64,000 nt of DNA. It comes from Alphaproteobacteria bacterium. GTDB taxonomy: Bacteria > Planctomycetota > Phycisphaerae > UBA1845. Position 1 is the stretch's first letter; the number at the start of each line of letters is the position of its first letter. The stretch is from positions 248,001-312,000 of the forward strand of contig JANQQE010000030.1 in assembly GCA_028285105.1 (NCBI GenBank). The letters run 5' to 3'. A model generated the notes under the pieces. That model was not told where the DNA came from, did no database searches, and saw only the letters and a list, made by a program, of their open reading frames with translations. Both the position numbers and the translations under genes were made by a program. Positions 53,528 through 62,566 of this stretch are shown piece by piece.

Positions 53528-55708
53528 ATGTCATCAACCCAAGCGACGACCGAAGCAATCCCTGTCATCGCGCTGTTGGGTAATCCAAATGCTGGCAAGA
53601 CATCCGTCTTCAATATGTTGACCGGTGCGCGCCGGCAAGTGGCGAACTACCCCGGCGTCACTGTTGAAAAAACGTCCGGCATCATTCGACGTCAGTCGCG
53701 CGATTTTGAACTTCTTGACCTTCCCGGTACCTATAGCCTCACCGCGCGATCGCCCGACGAATTCGTTGTCACCGAAATACTGCTCGGTCAACGCGACGAT
53801 ACCAATCCCTTGGCGGCTGCCGTTGTCGTGATCGACGCAACCAATTTAGAACGCAACCTGTTTCTAGCCACGCAAGTATTGGAATCGAATCTCCCGACGG
53901 TCATTGCTCTCAACATGACCGACATTGCCGAGCGCCGCGGAATCACCATCGACAGCGACAAACTCGCCCAACGACTGGGCGTACCGGTGATTCCGATCGT
54001 GGCATCGGCCGGCAAGGGGCGCGACGCACTTGTCGATGCGATCGAAAAAGCAGTGGGCGGAACCAAACCGAAACCGATCTGCCAATGGCCCGATGCCGTC
54101 AATGATTCTGTCGACGCTCTGACGGCAGAGATCGCCAGGCTAAACGGCAGCATCGGTCCGATGACGCCCTACGAAGTTCGCCGCTGCATTCTCGACGCAA
54201 ATGGCGAAGTGGAACGGCGACTGCTTGCCCACACATCAAACGATGGCTCGCTTGCCGATTTTATCTACGAACAGCGCAAGAGCATCGAAGCGGCTGGGCA
54301 AGCACCTGCCAATCTCGAAGCCGAAGTTCGCTACGCCTGCATCTCACGAATCGTAGACGGCTGTATCGAGCGCAATCCTGGCGTCCGGGCACCACGCAGC
54401 GAGCGGCTGGACAATCTACTCACGCACCGAATTCTCGGAACGATCGTCTTTGTGATCGTTATGACCGCCGTTTTCAGCAGCGTATTCAGTTGGGCGGCAC
54501 CGTTGATGGACGCGATCGAAGGCGTTTTTGCAACGCTCGGCGGGTGGGTCTCGTCGTCGTTGAGCGAAGGACTTCTTGCGACATTCTTGACCGACGGCGT
54601 GATTGCAGGCGTCGGTGGCGTACTCGTATTTTTACCGCAGATCATGATTTTGATCGCGCTGATTACGTTGCTCGAAGATTGCGGATACCTTGCCCGAGCT
54701 GCGTTCTTGATGGACCGTGTCTTGCGCGTGTTCGGTTTAGGCGGGCGCGGATTCGTTCCCCTGCTTTCATCGTTCGCATGCGCCATCCCCGGCGTGATGG
54801 CCACCCGCACCATCGAATGCCCGAAGGAGCGCCTGATCACCATTCTGATCGCACCGCTGATGGCATGCAGCGCCCGCATCCCGGTGTATACGATTTTCGT
54901 TGCTGCATTCATTCCACAGAAAACCGTCTGGGGATTTTTGCCGCTGCAAGGTTTGGTCTTCGCAGGGATGTACTTCTTCGGCATCATCGCAGCCGCCATC
55001 GCAGCGCTCGTATTCAAGAATCTGCTTGCCGGCAGAACACCGACACCATTCATCCTCGAACTACCCAGTTACAAAGCCCCTTCCGTCAAACTCATCCTAT
55101 GGCGAACGCTCGATCGCGCGAAAGCATTCCTACAGTCTGCCGGCACCATCATCCTTGCGATGAGCATCATCATCTGGGCATTGCTATACTTTCCGCGACC
55201 GGCATCGCTCGAAACGCAAGTGCGCACCGACATGCAGCAAGCCGGTATCACCGACGAGGGCGAAATCGAAAACGCGGTGGCTGGCGAATACCTGCGAAAC
55301 AGCGTCATGGGCCGCATCGGTAAAGCCATCGAACCGGCCGTCAAACCGCTCGGGTGGGATTGGAAAATCGGGATGGCCGCGATGGCATCGTTCCCCGCAC
55401 GTGAGGTTGTCGTCTCGACGCTCGGCATCATCTACAACCTTGGCGACGCAACGGACGAAGAATCCCCGGCCCTTCGCGAAAAACTGCAAGCCGCGAAGTG
55501 GCCCGACGGGGGAAAGGTCTATACAATCCCTGTGGTGCTGTCGATCATGGTATTCTTCGCGCTGTGCTGTCAATGCGGTGCAACGGTAGCGGTGATCAAA
55601 CGCGAAACGAATTCGTGGAAGTGGGCAACGATCGCGTTTACATACATGACGGTGCTGGCTTATATCGGCGCGCTGGTGGTGTACCAGGTGGGAACGCGAA
55701 TTTCATAA
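53528..55708 (+). CDS. feoB: Ferrous iron transport protein B
   Basis: 726 residues from ATG 53528. Moves Fe2+ into the cytoplasm. The N-terminal G domain has G1 GNPNAGKTS (17-25), G2 PGVTVEKT, G3 DLPGTYSL and G4 NMTD; then the GDI linker (about 190-280) and a membrane part with the Gate motifs (FACAIPGVMATRTIECPKERLITILIAPLMACSARIPVY and, later, FFALCCQCGATVAVIKRET). All expected segments are present. In operon with feoA before and a FeoB-associated Cys-rich protein 19 bases after. Confidence 0.96.
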   Translation: MSSTQATTEAIPVIALLGNPNAGKTSVFNMLTGARRQVANYPGVTVEKTSGIIRRQSRDFELLDLPGTYSLTARSPDEFVVTEILLGQRDDTNPLAAAVVVIDATNLERNLFLATQVLESNLPTVIALNMTDIAERRGITIDSDKLAQRLGVPVIPIVASAGKGRDALVDAIEKAVGGTKPKPICQWPDAVNDSVDALTAEIARLNGSIGPMTPYEVRRCILDANGEVERRLLAHTSNDGSLADFIYEQRKSIEAAGQAPANLEAEVRYACISRIVDGCIERNPGVRAPRSERLDNLLTHRILGTIVFVIVMTAVFSSVFSWAAPLMDAIEGVFATLGGWVSSSLSEGLLATFLTDGVIAGVGGVLVFLPQIMILIALITLLEDCGYLARAAFLMDRVLRVFGLGGRGFVPLLSSFACAIPGVMATRTIECPKERLITILIAPLMACSARIPVYTIFVAAFIPQKTVWGFLPLQGLVFAGMYFFGIIAAAIAALVFKNLLAGRTPTPFILELPSYKAPSVKLILWRTLDRAKAFLQSAGTIILAMSIIIWALLYFPRPASLETQVRTDMQQAGITDEGEIENAVAGEYLRNSVMGRIGKAIEPAVKPLGWDWKIGMAAMASFPAREVVVSTLGIIYNLGDATDEESPALREKLQAAKWPDGGKVYTIPVVLSIMVFFALCCQCGATVAVIKRETNSWKWATIAFTYMTVLAYIGALVVYQVGTRIS

Positions 55709-55727
55709 CGGAACGGCAGGTGACGCG

Positions 55728-55934
55728 ATGTGGTGGGAATACGTGATTGTGGTTGGCGGGTTGGCACTGGCAGTAGGATATGCCATCGCCTTCGCCCGAA
55801 ATATCTTCAGCGACAGCGAAGGTTGCGGCTGCGGACACGGCGCATGCTCGAACGACGAACATGAGACAACCCAAAGCCAGAAGATGAAGGTCACTCCGCT
55901 CGTCGAATTGAAGGGCCCAAACGATCCCCGGTAA
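55728..55934 (+). CDS. FeoB-associated Cys-rich membrane protein
   Basis: 68 residues with an AGGTGA about 6 bases upstream. One membrane segment (YVIVVGGLALAVGYAIAFA) is followed by a short Cys cluster GCGCGHGACSN, the layout of FeoB-associated Cys-rich proteins (Pfam family of that name; sometimes called FeoC-like in other phyla). Ends the feo operon. Its tail (KMKVTPLVELKGPNDPR) is basic and unassigned. Confidence 0.85.
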   Translation: MWWEYVIVVGGLALAVGYAIAFARNIFSDSEGCGCGHGACSNDEHETTQSQKMKVTPLVELKGPNDPR

Positions 55935-55965
55935 TTCTGCAATAACGGCCGATCAGCCTTTCATT

Positions 55966-55998
55966 CGTCATACCCGCACAAGCGGGTATCCAGAATCC
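55966..55998. repeat. Dispersed palindrome, diverged copy 3
   Basis: CGTCATACCCGCACAAGCGG then GTATCCAGAATCC; the same layout as the copies at 19205, 26898 and 56087, but ATACCCGC in place of ATTCCCGC. Confidence 0.65.
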
Positions 55999-56086
55999 CA
56001 AGTAACGCTTCCACTTCTTACAAAATCGCGCGGTGGCAACAGACCTTGTACGACGGGTAATAGTATGTCGACAGGTGCAACGCATT

Positions 56087-56115
56087 CCCCTGGATTGCCG
56101 CGTGCGCGGGAATGA
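56087..56115. repeat. Dispersed palindrome, copy 4
   Basis: CCCCTGGATTGCCGCGTGCG followed by CGGGAATGAC, one base off the copy at 19205 (ATTG for ATTC), in the same orientation as it and opposite to copy 3, 90 bases away. Confidence 0.7.
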
Positions 56116-56166
56116 CAGCTGAGACATTTTCATGAGACGCCGCGCGAACCCAGGATAATGAAATCT

Positions 56167-56271
56167 CTAAGGAACACCGCTGCCCAGAAACGCACCGAAC
56201 AGCGCACTAAGCAATCCACCAAACAACGTCAGCAAAAACGCAATTCCCGAACCCAATCCTGCAAAAAACAT
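56167..56271 (-). CDS. 34-residue hydrophobic small protein
   Basis: From ATG 56271, with AAAGGA about 8 bases upstream, reads MFFAGLGSGIAFLLTLFG then GLLSALFGAFLGSGVP and stop. It is almost entirely hydrophobic, Gly/Ala/Leu/Phe-rich with small-residue spacing (GxxxG-like), enough for one membrane helix. No charged residues. Antisense frames there are Lys/Gln/Arg-rich shadows. Similar very short hydrophobic proteins serve as membrane peptides or toxins, but nothing ties it to a function. Confidence 0.5.
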   Translation of the reverse strand: MFFAGLGSGIAFLLTLFGGLLSALFGAFLGSGVP

Positions 56272-56436
56272 TCGATCGATCCTTTCAACAAGCGTTACGC
56301 GCACGCAAATTCAAAAACATCTTCGCGCTTCATTCAACTCGGCCGCATGGTACACTGATCGGGATTTTGCGAACAGACGCAATTTCGCCATTGGAACAAA
56401 TCGACCCGCACAACTTCATTCCCACGGAGGTAAACC

Positions 56437-57957
56437 GTGACATACTCACTCCCCAAACGTTTGCACGGTACATGCACCGCGATCCTAACCTTCTCCCTGC
56501 TGATCGGATTTGCCGGATGCTCCGCAACGCGGATTGCACACGATCCGGTTCTTTGCTCGCAGCTTGACGACATCCTCAACCGCCACAACGACACGGGGGC
56601 GATGCTGACCGGGCGGGTTGTCGATCTAGCCAGCGGTACGGAGCTTTTCGCCTCCAACGAAAACGTCGCCGTTATGCCGGCCAGCAATATGAAACTGGTC
56701 ATCAGTTCAGCCGGTCTGGATCTTCTGGGAGCCGACTACAAGTTCAAAACGTACCTCGCCCGCGACGGCGACGACATCTGGATCGTCGGTACCGGCGACC
56801 CCGCCGTGGGCGACAACCCGCTGGCCAAACGACGCGGCGGCACGACGATGACGGTGTTCGACGATTGGGTCAATGCCCTCAAGCAGAATGGAATCACCCG
56901 CATCAATGGCGATCTGGTTTACTACGAAGGGGCGTTCGACGCCTACAGATTCCACGAAACATGGGACCATGACGACCTCGTCCATTGGTACGCAGCCCCC
57001 GTGTCGGGTTTGAATTTCAACGACAACTGCGTCGACATCACCATCGCACCGACGACGCCGGGTCAGAAAGTGTCATTTACTGGCACTCCGCCGTATGACG
57101 ATCTCGTCGTGGTCAACGAATGCATCACCGGTAAGGACGAAGCCCCGACGATCAACCGCATGCCGCACGCGAATGTTGTGGTAATCGGTGGCGGCTGCGA
57201 TAAGAAGAAGACGCTCAAAAGCAAACCCGTGACCGATCCGGGGGCGTTCTTCACGGGTGCGTTTCGCAGGCATCTGGCCAACAACGGCATCAGCGTGGAC
57301 GGCGAAGTTCGATCGTCGCCAACGCCAATGGGCGAATCGCTCGTGCCGCCAACCGATGCGATCGTCGCCACCCACACCACGACCATGCCGGAAGTCCTCT
57401 GGCGAATCAACAAGAGCAGCCAAAACCTCTTCGCCGAGTGCATGTGCAAATTGAGCGGGCAGGTCTACGACAAGAAACAGGGCAACGATCATCCCGGTTC
57501 ATGGGCCGGTGGGGAGCGGGCGATCCGCGCGTTTCTGAAGAAAAACGGCATTGACGATTCAAAGCTAAAGGTAGCCGATGGGTCCGGCTTGAGTCGCGGC
57601 AACAACGTCACCGCCCGCCTGATCAGCGACATCCTGATCGCCATGCACAAGCACAAGGACTTCGAGGTCTTCCGTGAAAGCTTAGCCGAACCAGGCGAAT
57701 CCGGAACGCTCCGTAGCCGCATGAAGGATCTAAACGGAAACGTCTTTGCCAAGACCGGCTACATCAGAGGCGTCCGCGCCCTAAGCGGCTACGTCCATAC
57801 AAAGAGCGACCGCTGGCTCGTATTCTCGTTCATCTACAATAAAATCCCCGGCAGCGTTCAGCCGTTCAACAAACTACAAAACGACGCCTGCGAACTGTTG
57901 TACAATTGGGACCCGGAAAATAAAGAAGTCGATACAACCACCGAGAACGACGTATAA
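56437..57957 (+). CDS. dacB: D-alanyl-D-alanine carboxypeptidase/endopeptidase, S13 family (PBP4-like)
   Basis: 506 residues from GTG 56437 (GGAGG 7 bases upstream). Lipobox-like FAGCSA near 26. The S13 motifs are present: SxxK as SNMK in VMPASNMKLVISSAGLDLLG (about 84-87), SGLSRGN (SxN-type) near 380, and KTG in FAKTGYIRGVRALSGY near 440. A large insertion domain (about 110-290) typical of PBP4 separates the first two. Cuts peptidoglycan peptide cross-links or terminal D-Ala. Its stop is followed by a GTAG-headed palindrome. Confidence 0.9.
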   Translation: MTYSLPKRLHGTCTAILTFSLLIGFAGCSATRIAHDPVLCSQLDDILNRHNDTGAMLTGRVVDLASGTELFASNENVAVMPASNMKLVISSAGLDLLGADYKFKTYLARDGDDIWIVGTGDPAVGDNPLAKRRGGTTMTVFDDWVNALKQNGITRINGDLVYYEGAFDAYRFHETWDHDDLVHWYAAPVSGLNFNDNCVDITIAPTTPGQKVSFTGTPPYDDLVVVNECITGKDEAPTINRMPHANVVVIGGGCDKKKTLKSKPVTDPGAFFTGAFRRHLANNGISVDGEVRSSPTPMGESLVPPTDAIVATHTTTMPEVLWRINKSSQNLFAECMCKLSGQVYDKKQGNDHPGSWAGGERAIRAFLKKNGIDDSKLKVADGSGLSRGNNVTARLISDILIAMHKHKDFEVFRESLAEPGESGTLRSRMKDLNGNVFAKTGYIRGVRALSGYVHTKSDRWLVFSFIYNKIPGSVQPFNKLQNDACELLYNWDPENKEVDTTTENDV

Positions 57958-57958
57958 T

Positions 57959-57979
57959 GTAGGGTCCGCTGTGCGGACC
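57959..57979. repeat. GTAG-headed palindrome after dacB
   Basis: GTAG-G then GGTCCGC-TGT-GCGGACC: perfect 7-base arms, directly downstream of the dacB stop. No T-run. Confidence 0.65.
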
Positions 57980-58059
57980 GATACCTCGAAATATGTAGAG
58001 GTCGTGCATCTATTATCAATCAGCGACACCATGACCCAAAAGTGAGGCGTCTTATACCG

Positions 58060-58665
58060 ATGACCGGGGCACTGCATCGCATCTCACTCGTCGCAGGCAT
58101 TGTGATCCTGCTTGCCGGTTTTTCGGGATTCATTCTCGTCAACGGGTTGCTCTGGGCGGCGATCCTTACGTGCTCGGTCTTCTGCGGTGTTCATTTGGCG
58201 GCGCAAAAATGCAAGCAGCATTCGAATTGGCCACGCTGGAACATGGCGAGTTACGTTGTCGCGGCTTTCGCTTGGGCGTGGGTCGTATCCGCGCTCGCAC
58301 ACGATCTTCTTGCTCCCCGCGACTGGACTTTCTTGATTGGCTTGCTCATTGCTTGCGTTCTGATCGGCGTTCCTTCAATAAGGCTTTATGGTAAGAACTC
58401 GCTCGCTGACGTTCTGGATGCCACGCTTGTCCTGATTGTGGCCTTACTGCTTCAGCAGGCAGCCCCGAAAGGACATTGGCGGCCATCGATGGAATGGATT
58501 GGGATCTACGGGTATGTCATCTTGCCACTAGGCGTAACCATTATTGTCTTCGCGATGCGCGAGATGATGAAGCATGACATGAGTCGAAGAGTCGCTGCTT
58601 TCCTGTGTATGATTGGCGTATTCTTGGTGGCGGACTTTCTTGTTCCCGGTGTGATACGTAACTGA
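58060..58665 (+). CDS. Hypothetical multi-pass membrane protein
   Basis: 201 residues from ATG 58060; an in-frame GTG at 58042 is possible but lacks a ribosome site. Six or so hydrophobic helices: about 8-40, 60-80, 88-105, 125-140, 150-165 and 175-195. Soluble parts are short and basic. Not recognised. Confidence 0.65.
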   Translation: MTGALHRISLVAGIVILLAGFSGFILVNGLLWAAILTCSVFCGVHLAAQKCKQHSNWPRWNMASYVVAAFAWAWVVSALAHDLLAPRDWTFLIGLLIACVLIGVPSIRLYGKNSLADVLDATLVLIVALLLQQAAPKGHWRPSMEWIGIYGYVILPLGVTIIVFAMREMMKHDMSRRVAAFLCMIGVFLVADFLVPGVIRN

Positions 58666-58685
58666 ATCGATCCGCACAGCCGACC

Positions 58686-59591
58686 CTACATGTCTAACAT
58701 TTGGGCTACTGTTTTCTCCAGCAATTTTTCGCCGCCGAATTTCATTCCCAAGTCTCTTAGCTTTTTGGTTTCGATCTGGTGCTTTGGGGTTCTTTGCATG
58801 GGCTCGATTTTGCTTTGGCTTCCGGTCAGGCGCTTGGCGATCTCGGCTACTTTCTGTTCGGATATGTACATGTCGTAGCAGTTGTACGATTGGCCGGTGG
58901 TGCCTTCGGCGCTTAGCAGGATGCCTACTGCCCGGGCGACATCATGGGCGTGGACTTCCTTGCCGCCGCGGTTCGATGCGATGACCTGACCATTGGCGAC
59001 CTTTTGCACGAGGTTGTACCACTTGCTTTGTTCGGGCGGGGTGGCGAGTCCGTAGATGCCCGTCGGGCGCAGCGAGCAGATGTTGTAACGGTGGCCGAGC
59101 CCGTAGCTGTGGATGAACTTTTCGAGGGCGGCTTTGTGGGCGCCGTAATGGCTGAGCGGCCAAAGCGGATGGGCTTCGTCGAGCGGGCGGTCGTCGAGAA
59201 TCACTTCATGCACCGCACACGTCGAGATAAAGACGAATCGTTCGACGCCTGCCAACCTTGCGGCTTCGATCAGTTGAATCGTCCCGATGAGATTCTTCTG
59301 GCAGAACTCGACAAGATCGCCCTCGCCCCCGCGAAACCCACCACCAGGATGATGCAGCGCCGAATGCACCACCGCATCGACTTGTTCGACGCCATCGAAT
59401 CCACCAACCAGCGCCTTGCAATCGGAGGCGTTACCCAACTCGCCCTCAATCCATTCGCACCGTTCGGAGTTTACGCCATCGCGCAAACTCGTCGGCCGAC
59501 ACCAGCACCTGCAACGATGCCCCACATCGATCAAATGATTAACGATGTACCGCCCCAGAAATCCGCTCGCCCCTGTCACTGCAATGTTCAT
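58686..59591 (-). CDS. NAD-dependent epimerase/dehydratase (extended SDR)
   Basis: 301 residues from ATG 59591 with GAGGGA 5 bases upstream. Rossmann GASGFLGRYIV at 6-16, active site Tyr/Lys in SHYGAHKAALEKF near 145-152, LRPTGIYG near 168-177. The C-terminal domain (about 200-301) is short. Such proteins modify sugar nucleotides or reduce other substrates; the substrate cannot be told. Divergent from the site-2 protease gene. Confidence 0.87.
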   Translation of the reverse strand: MNIAVTGASGFLGRYIVNHLIDVGHRCRCWCRPTSLRDGVNSERCEWIEGELGNASDCKALVGGFDGVEQVDAVVHSALHHPGGGFRGGEGDLVEFCQKNLIGTIQLIEAARLAGVERFVFISTCAVHEVILDDRPLDEAHPLWPLSHYGAHKAALEKFIHSYGLGHRYNICSLRPTGIYGLATPPEQSKWYNLVQKVANGQVIASNRGGKEVHAHDVARAVGILLSAEGTTGQSYNCYDMYISEQKVAEIAKRLTGSQSKIEPMQRTPKHQIETKKLRDLGMKFGGEKLLEKTVAQMLDM

Positions 59592-59831
59592 AAAGTCCCT
59601 CGATCGTTCATGTCGATGCTTTGCGCAAATTCGATTCAGTCTGACTCGATAAATTCCCAACAGCGAATACGCAAATGATAGCCGCCAACCGCGAATCCGT
59701 CCGCACCGCACGCGTTTCGACGGTTCAGCGTTGGCTTGAAAGGTGGGCTGGCCTATACTCTTTCGCGTCGTGAGCAGCCTCCACGCACGATTCCCAAAAC
59801 CGCCCGGATTCAAACACCGCACGGAAGCTTC

Positions 59832-61205
59832 ATGGACGATTCAACCCAAGCAACCCATTCGCCAACCTGGACAGACGGAAGGGGCCGATCGTGGCAGATT
59901 GATGCCGATCCGGCTGTCGTGGTCCTGACGCCCGTCGATGACACCGGCGACAGCGAACGCATCGAAATCCCACAGCGCGAATGGCGACAGTCGATCCGCT
60001 TCGACCCGTCCGGAGCGCGGGTGGTCATTCACTTCGATACCGGCATGGAAGAAATCGGATTCATGGTGCCGATGGAGGAGGCCAAGTCGCTCTTCGAAGC
60101 GATGAAGCAGCCGGACCGATTAACGCCACCGCCACCAATCACGGACGCGCCGGCAACACCCGTCGCCCAACCGACCACCGCGCGGCGAAACCCGCTGTGG
60201 CCCAAGATGACCGCGATGCCCATCGTCGCGATCGGCCTCGCCGTCATATCGTTTCTACCGATCGCCGGATTCTTCCTTGGTGCGGCAGCGATTGCGCTTG
60301 CGGTTCTGATACGAACAAAATCTCGCGACAACGCAGCCCACCTGCACATGCGGACAACTGCGTCGATCAGCATTTACGTTGCAATTGCGGGCATGCTCAT
60401 TTCGACGATCGCGACTTATGCGATGTACAACCGGCCACCCGATCCGGACTTCGTCGATGCCGAAGTCTTCCGTGTACTCGACTGGAGTTGGGGCGCACGC
60501 ATCGCGGCGATCGTGATGATCATCATGGCCCTCTGCCTGCACGAAGCCGCCCACGCGATTTCGGCATGGTGGTGCGGTGACGGTTACGCCAAGTCGCAGG
60601 GCCGCGTGACGCTGAACCCGCTTTCGCACATCGACCCGTTCGGTACGATCCTGCTGCCGATTTTCCTGACGCTGCAAGGTCTTCCCGTTTTTGGATACGC
60701 CCGGGCGGTTCCGGTGCAATTGGGAAATGTTCCGAACCATCGACGGGCGCAAATCCTTGTTGCCGGTGCGGGTCCGTTTTCAAACCTTCTGCAGGCTGCA
60801 TGCTGCCTCGGATTGATCACGCTGATTGCGGCGGTGCTTTCGCTCATACCGAATGTCGAGGTCTTCCACCTGTGCGACATTGAACCGTACGTCGATGTTC
60901 GCGGGATTGCTGGGGCGAAGGTGATCGGCGCGCTGGCGTTGATGCTCAAACTCGGCTTTGCGATCAACCTGCTGCTTGCGTTCTTCAACCTCATTCCGAT
61001 ACCCCCACTCGACGGCTCGTGGATTGCTGAACACATGTTACCCGACCCAGTTGGCCGGTTTTATGCAACGATCCGACCGTTCGGAATGATTCTGTTTATC
61101 GTGATGATCTTTGGTTTTCCAGAAGTGATTTGGTATTTCCTCAGACCGGCGATTCATATCATTGCGTGGAGTCGCATGATGGTTTACGAGGTGTCGGGAT
61201 TTTAG
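59832..61205 (+). CDS. Site-2 protease (M50 family) membrane metallopeptidase
   Basis: 457 residues from ATG 59832. Residues 1-110 form a soluble beta-rich domain, then a Pro/Thr-rich linker and membrane helices from about 125. Zinc motif HEAAH at 237-241 in LCLHEAAHAISAWWCGDGYAKSQGR, and the distal Asp in NLIPIPPLDGSWIAEH near 395-400. YARAVPVQLGN and HRRAQILVAGAGPFSN are further family landmarks. Site-2 proteases cut within membrane helices, for example of anti-sigma factors or signal peptides; the substrate is unknown. Confidence 0.9.
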   Translation: MDDSTQATHSPTWTDGRGRSWQIDADPAVVVLTPVDDTGDSERIEIPQREWRQSIRFDPSGARVVIHFDTGMEEIGFMVPMEEAKSLFEAMKQPDRLTPPPPITDAPATPVAQPTTARRNPLWPKMTAMPIVAIGLAVISFLPIAGFFLGAAAIALAVLIRTKSRDNAAHLHMRTTASISIYVAIAGMLISTIATYAMYNRPPDPDFVDAEVFRVLDWSWGARIAAIVMIIMALCLHEAAHAISAWWCGDGYAKSQGRVTLNPLSHIDPFGTILLPIFLTLQGLPVFGYARAVPVQLGNVPNHRRAQILVAGAGPFSNLLQAACCLGLITLIAAVLSLIPNVEVFHLCDIEPYVDVRGIAGAKVIGALALMLKLGFAINLLLAFFNLIPIPPLDGSWIAEHMLPDPVGRFYATIRPFGMILFIVMIFGFPEVIWYFLRPAIHIIAWSRMMVYEVSGF

Positions 61206-61249
61206 AAGGCTTGCGGCAAAAGGCCCGGCCAATTTGGGGGATGGGAGAG

Positions 61250-62500
61250 ATGAAGCGATTCTGTGCAAGGGGTACTGCAGTGCTGGTGCTATCGCTAATG
61301 GTGGCGCTGAGCGGCTGTCAGGATCCGCCGCCGGCTACGGTTTGCAGAACCGATTGCGACGACGCCGAAGTTGAACCGAACAACACGTTTGCGGTAGCGA
61401 CTGACATCTCGCTTATCGACGGTGCCCGGATCGTCAGCCGGGTTATCAGCGGGGCGATCGATCGTCGCGGGGACATCGATGTCTTCAACCTCGGGCCGAT
61501 GAGCGTGGGCGATGTGGTACATGTTCGCGTATCCGACATTTCCGGTTCGCTTCAGCCGGCATTTGCGCTTTACAACGAGGTCAACGAATTAATCGACGAG
61601 GACACGCTTTCGGGTTTGCCGTCGCGCTCGGGCATCGTCGAGATCGACCATGTCGTGCGGGCTGACTCCGATCCATTTTATCTGGCGACGTCGCACAGTG
61701 TTGCCGGTTTCACGTCTGGTCAATACGAACTCGACATCAGCGTGGAGCGGGAAGCGGCTACGCCCGAACCGACGCCGCAAATCCTGTATCTGAACTTCAG
61801 CGGTGGGCAGGTGGACGATCCGATCTTCGGGCAGTTCGAAGTCGGGCCCTTCGACGCGGGGGACATCGACCCGATCTACGAAGGGCAGACTGAATTCATG
61901 ATCGAGGCGATTCGCGAAACGACGATACAAAACTATGCGCGGTTCAACGTGGTCGTTCTTGACAGCATCAACGACGGGCCGTTGCCGGTAGACGCTTCGG
62001 AAATTGTCTTCGGCGGATTCAACGATCTTGCGTTCGGTGCGGCGCAGGATGTCGATCTGTACAACAGCAACCAAACCGATACCGCGATCATCTTCACCGA
62101 ATCGTTCGAGACCGATCTATTCATTCAGCCGCCCTCGCCGGCAGGGATGTCAGTCGCAATAGGCAACGTAACCGCCCACGAAGCCGGCCACCTGCTGGGA
62201 CTGCACCACGTCCGCGACGCCGACGCAATCATGGACGAAGCCTCGCCGACGTTTACGCTATTGGCCGACCAGGAATTCATCTCCGCTCCGCTATCAACAT
62301 CAATCTTCCCACTGGGCAACCACAACTCGGCTGCCCTGCTGGAAGTGATCGTGGGGCTGAACCCGAATCCGGTAGCGACAACAAGGCATTTCATCGAACC
62401 GCAACCGGAAATGAGCCCCACAAAGTCGCGAGCGAAATGTTTGAACTGTGTTCGACGGGAAGCGATGATCATTGGCACAAACGATTTGGGAACCAAATGA
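61250..62500 (+). CDS. Metzincin-like metallopeptidase lipoprotein with PPC-type domain
   Basis: 416 residues from ATG 61250 (GGAGAG upstream). Lipobox ALSGC (Cys about 24) followed by CRTDCDD. Residues about 40-165: a pre-peptidase C-terminal (PPC)-like domain (VEPNNTFAVATDIS..DIDVFNLGPMSVGDVVHVRVSD). About 180-370: peptidase with HEAGHLLGLHH at 310-320 (HExxHxxGxxH) and Met-turn DAIMDEAS, the matrixin pattern. Likely a surface-attached protease. No inhibitor or partner gene is adjacent. Confidence 0.85.
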   Translation: MKRFCARGTAVLVLSLMVALSGCQDPPPATVCRTDCDDAEVEPNNTFAVATDISLIDGARIVSRVISGAIDRRGDIDVFNLGPMSVGDVVHVRVSDISGSLQPAFALYNEVNELIDEDTLSGLPSRSGIVEIDHVVRADSDPFYLATSHSVAGFTSGQYELDISVEREAATPEPTPQILYLNFSGGQVDDPIFGQFEVGPFDAGDIDPIYEGQTEFMIEAIRETTIQNYARFNVVVLDSINDGPLPVDASEIVFGGFNDLAFGAAQDVDLYNSNQTDTAIIFTESFETDLFIQPPSPAGMSVAIGNVTAHEAGHLLGLHHVRDADAIMDEASPTFTLLADQEFISAPLSTSIFPLGNHNSAALLEVIVGLNPNPVATTRHFIEPQPEMSPTKSRAKCLNCVRREAMIIGTNDLGTK

Positions 62501-62566
62501 TCAATCGGTTTCGTGACGATCAAGGAATAGCAACTATCCTGAATCCTCTTCTAGGAGTTTCAAGCG

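Noticed and set aside
58944-59678. 244-residue plus-strand frame
   Set aside because: Antisense to the epimerase gene; no ribosome site.
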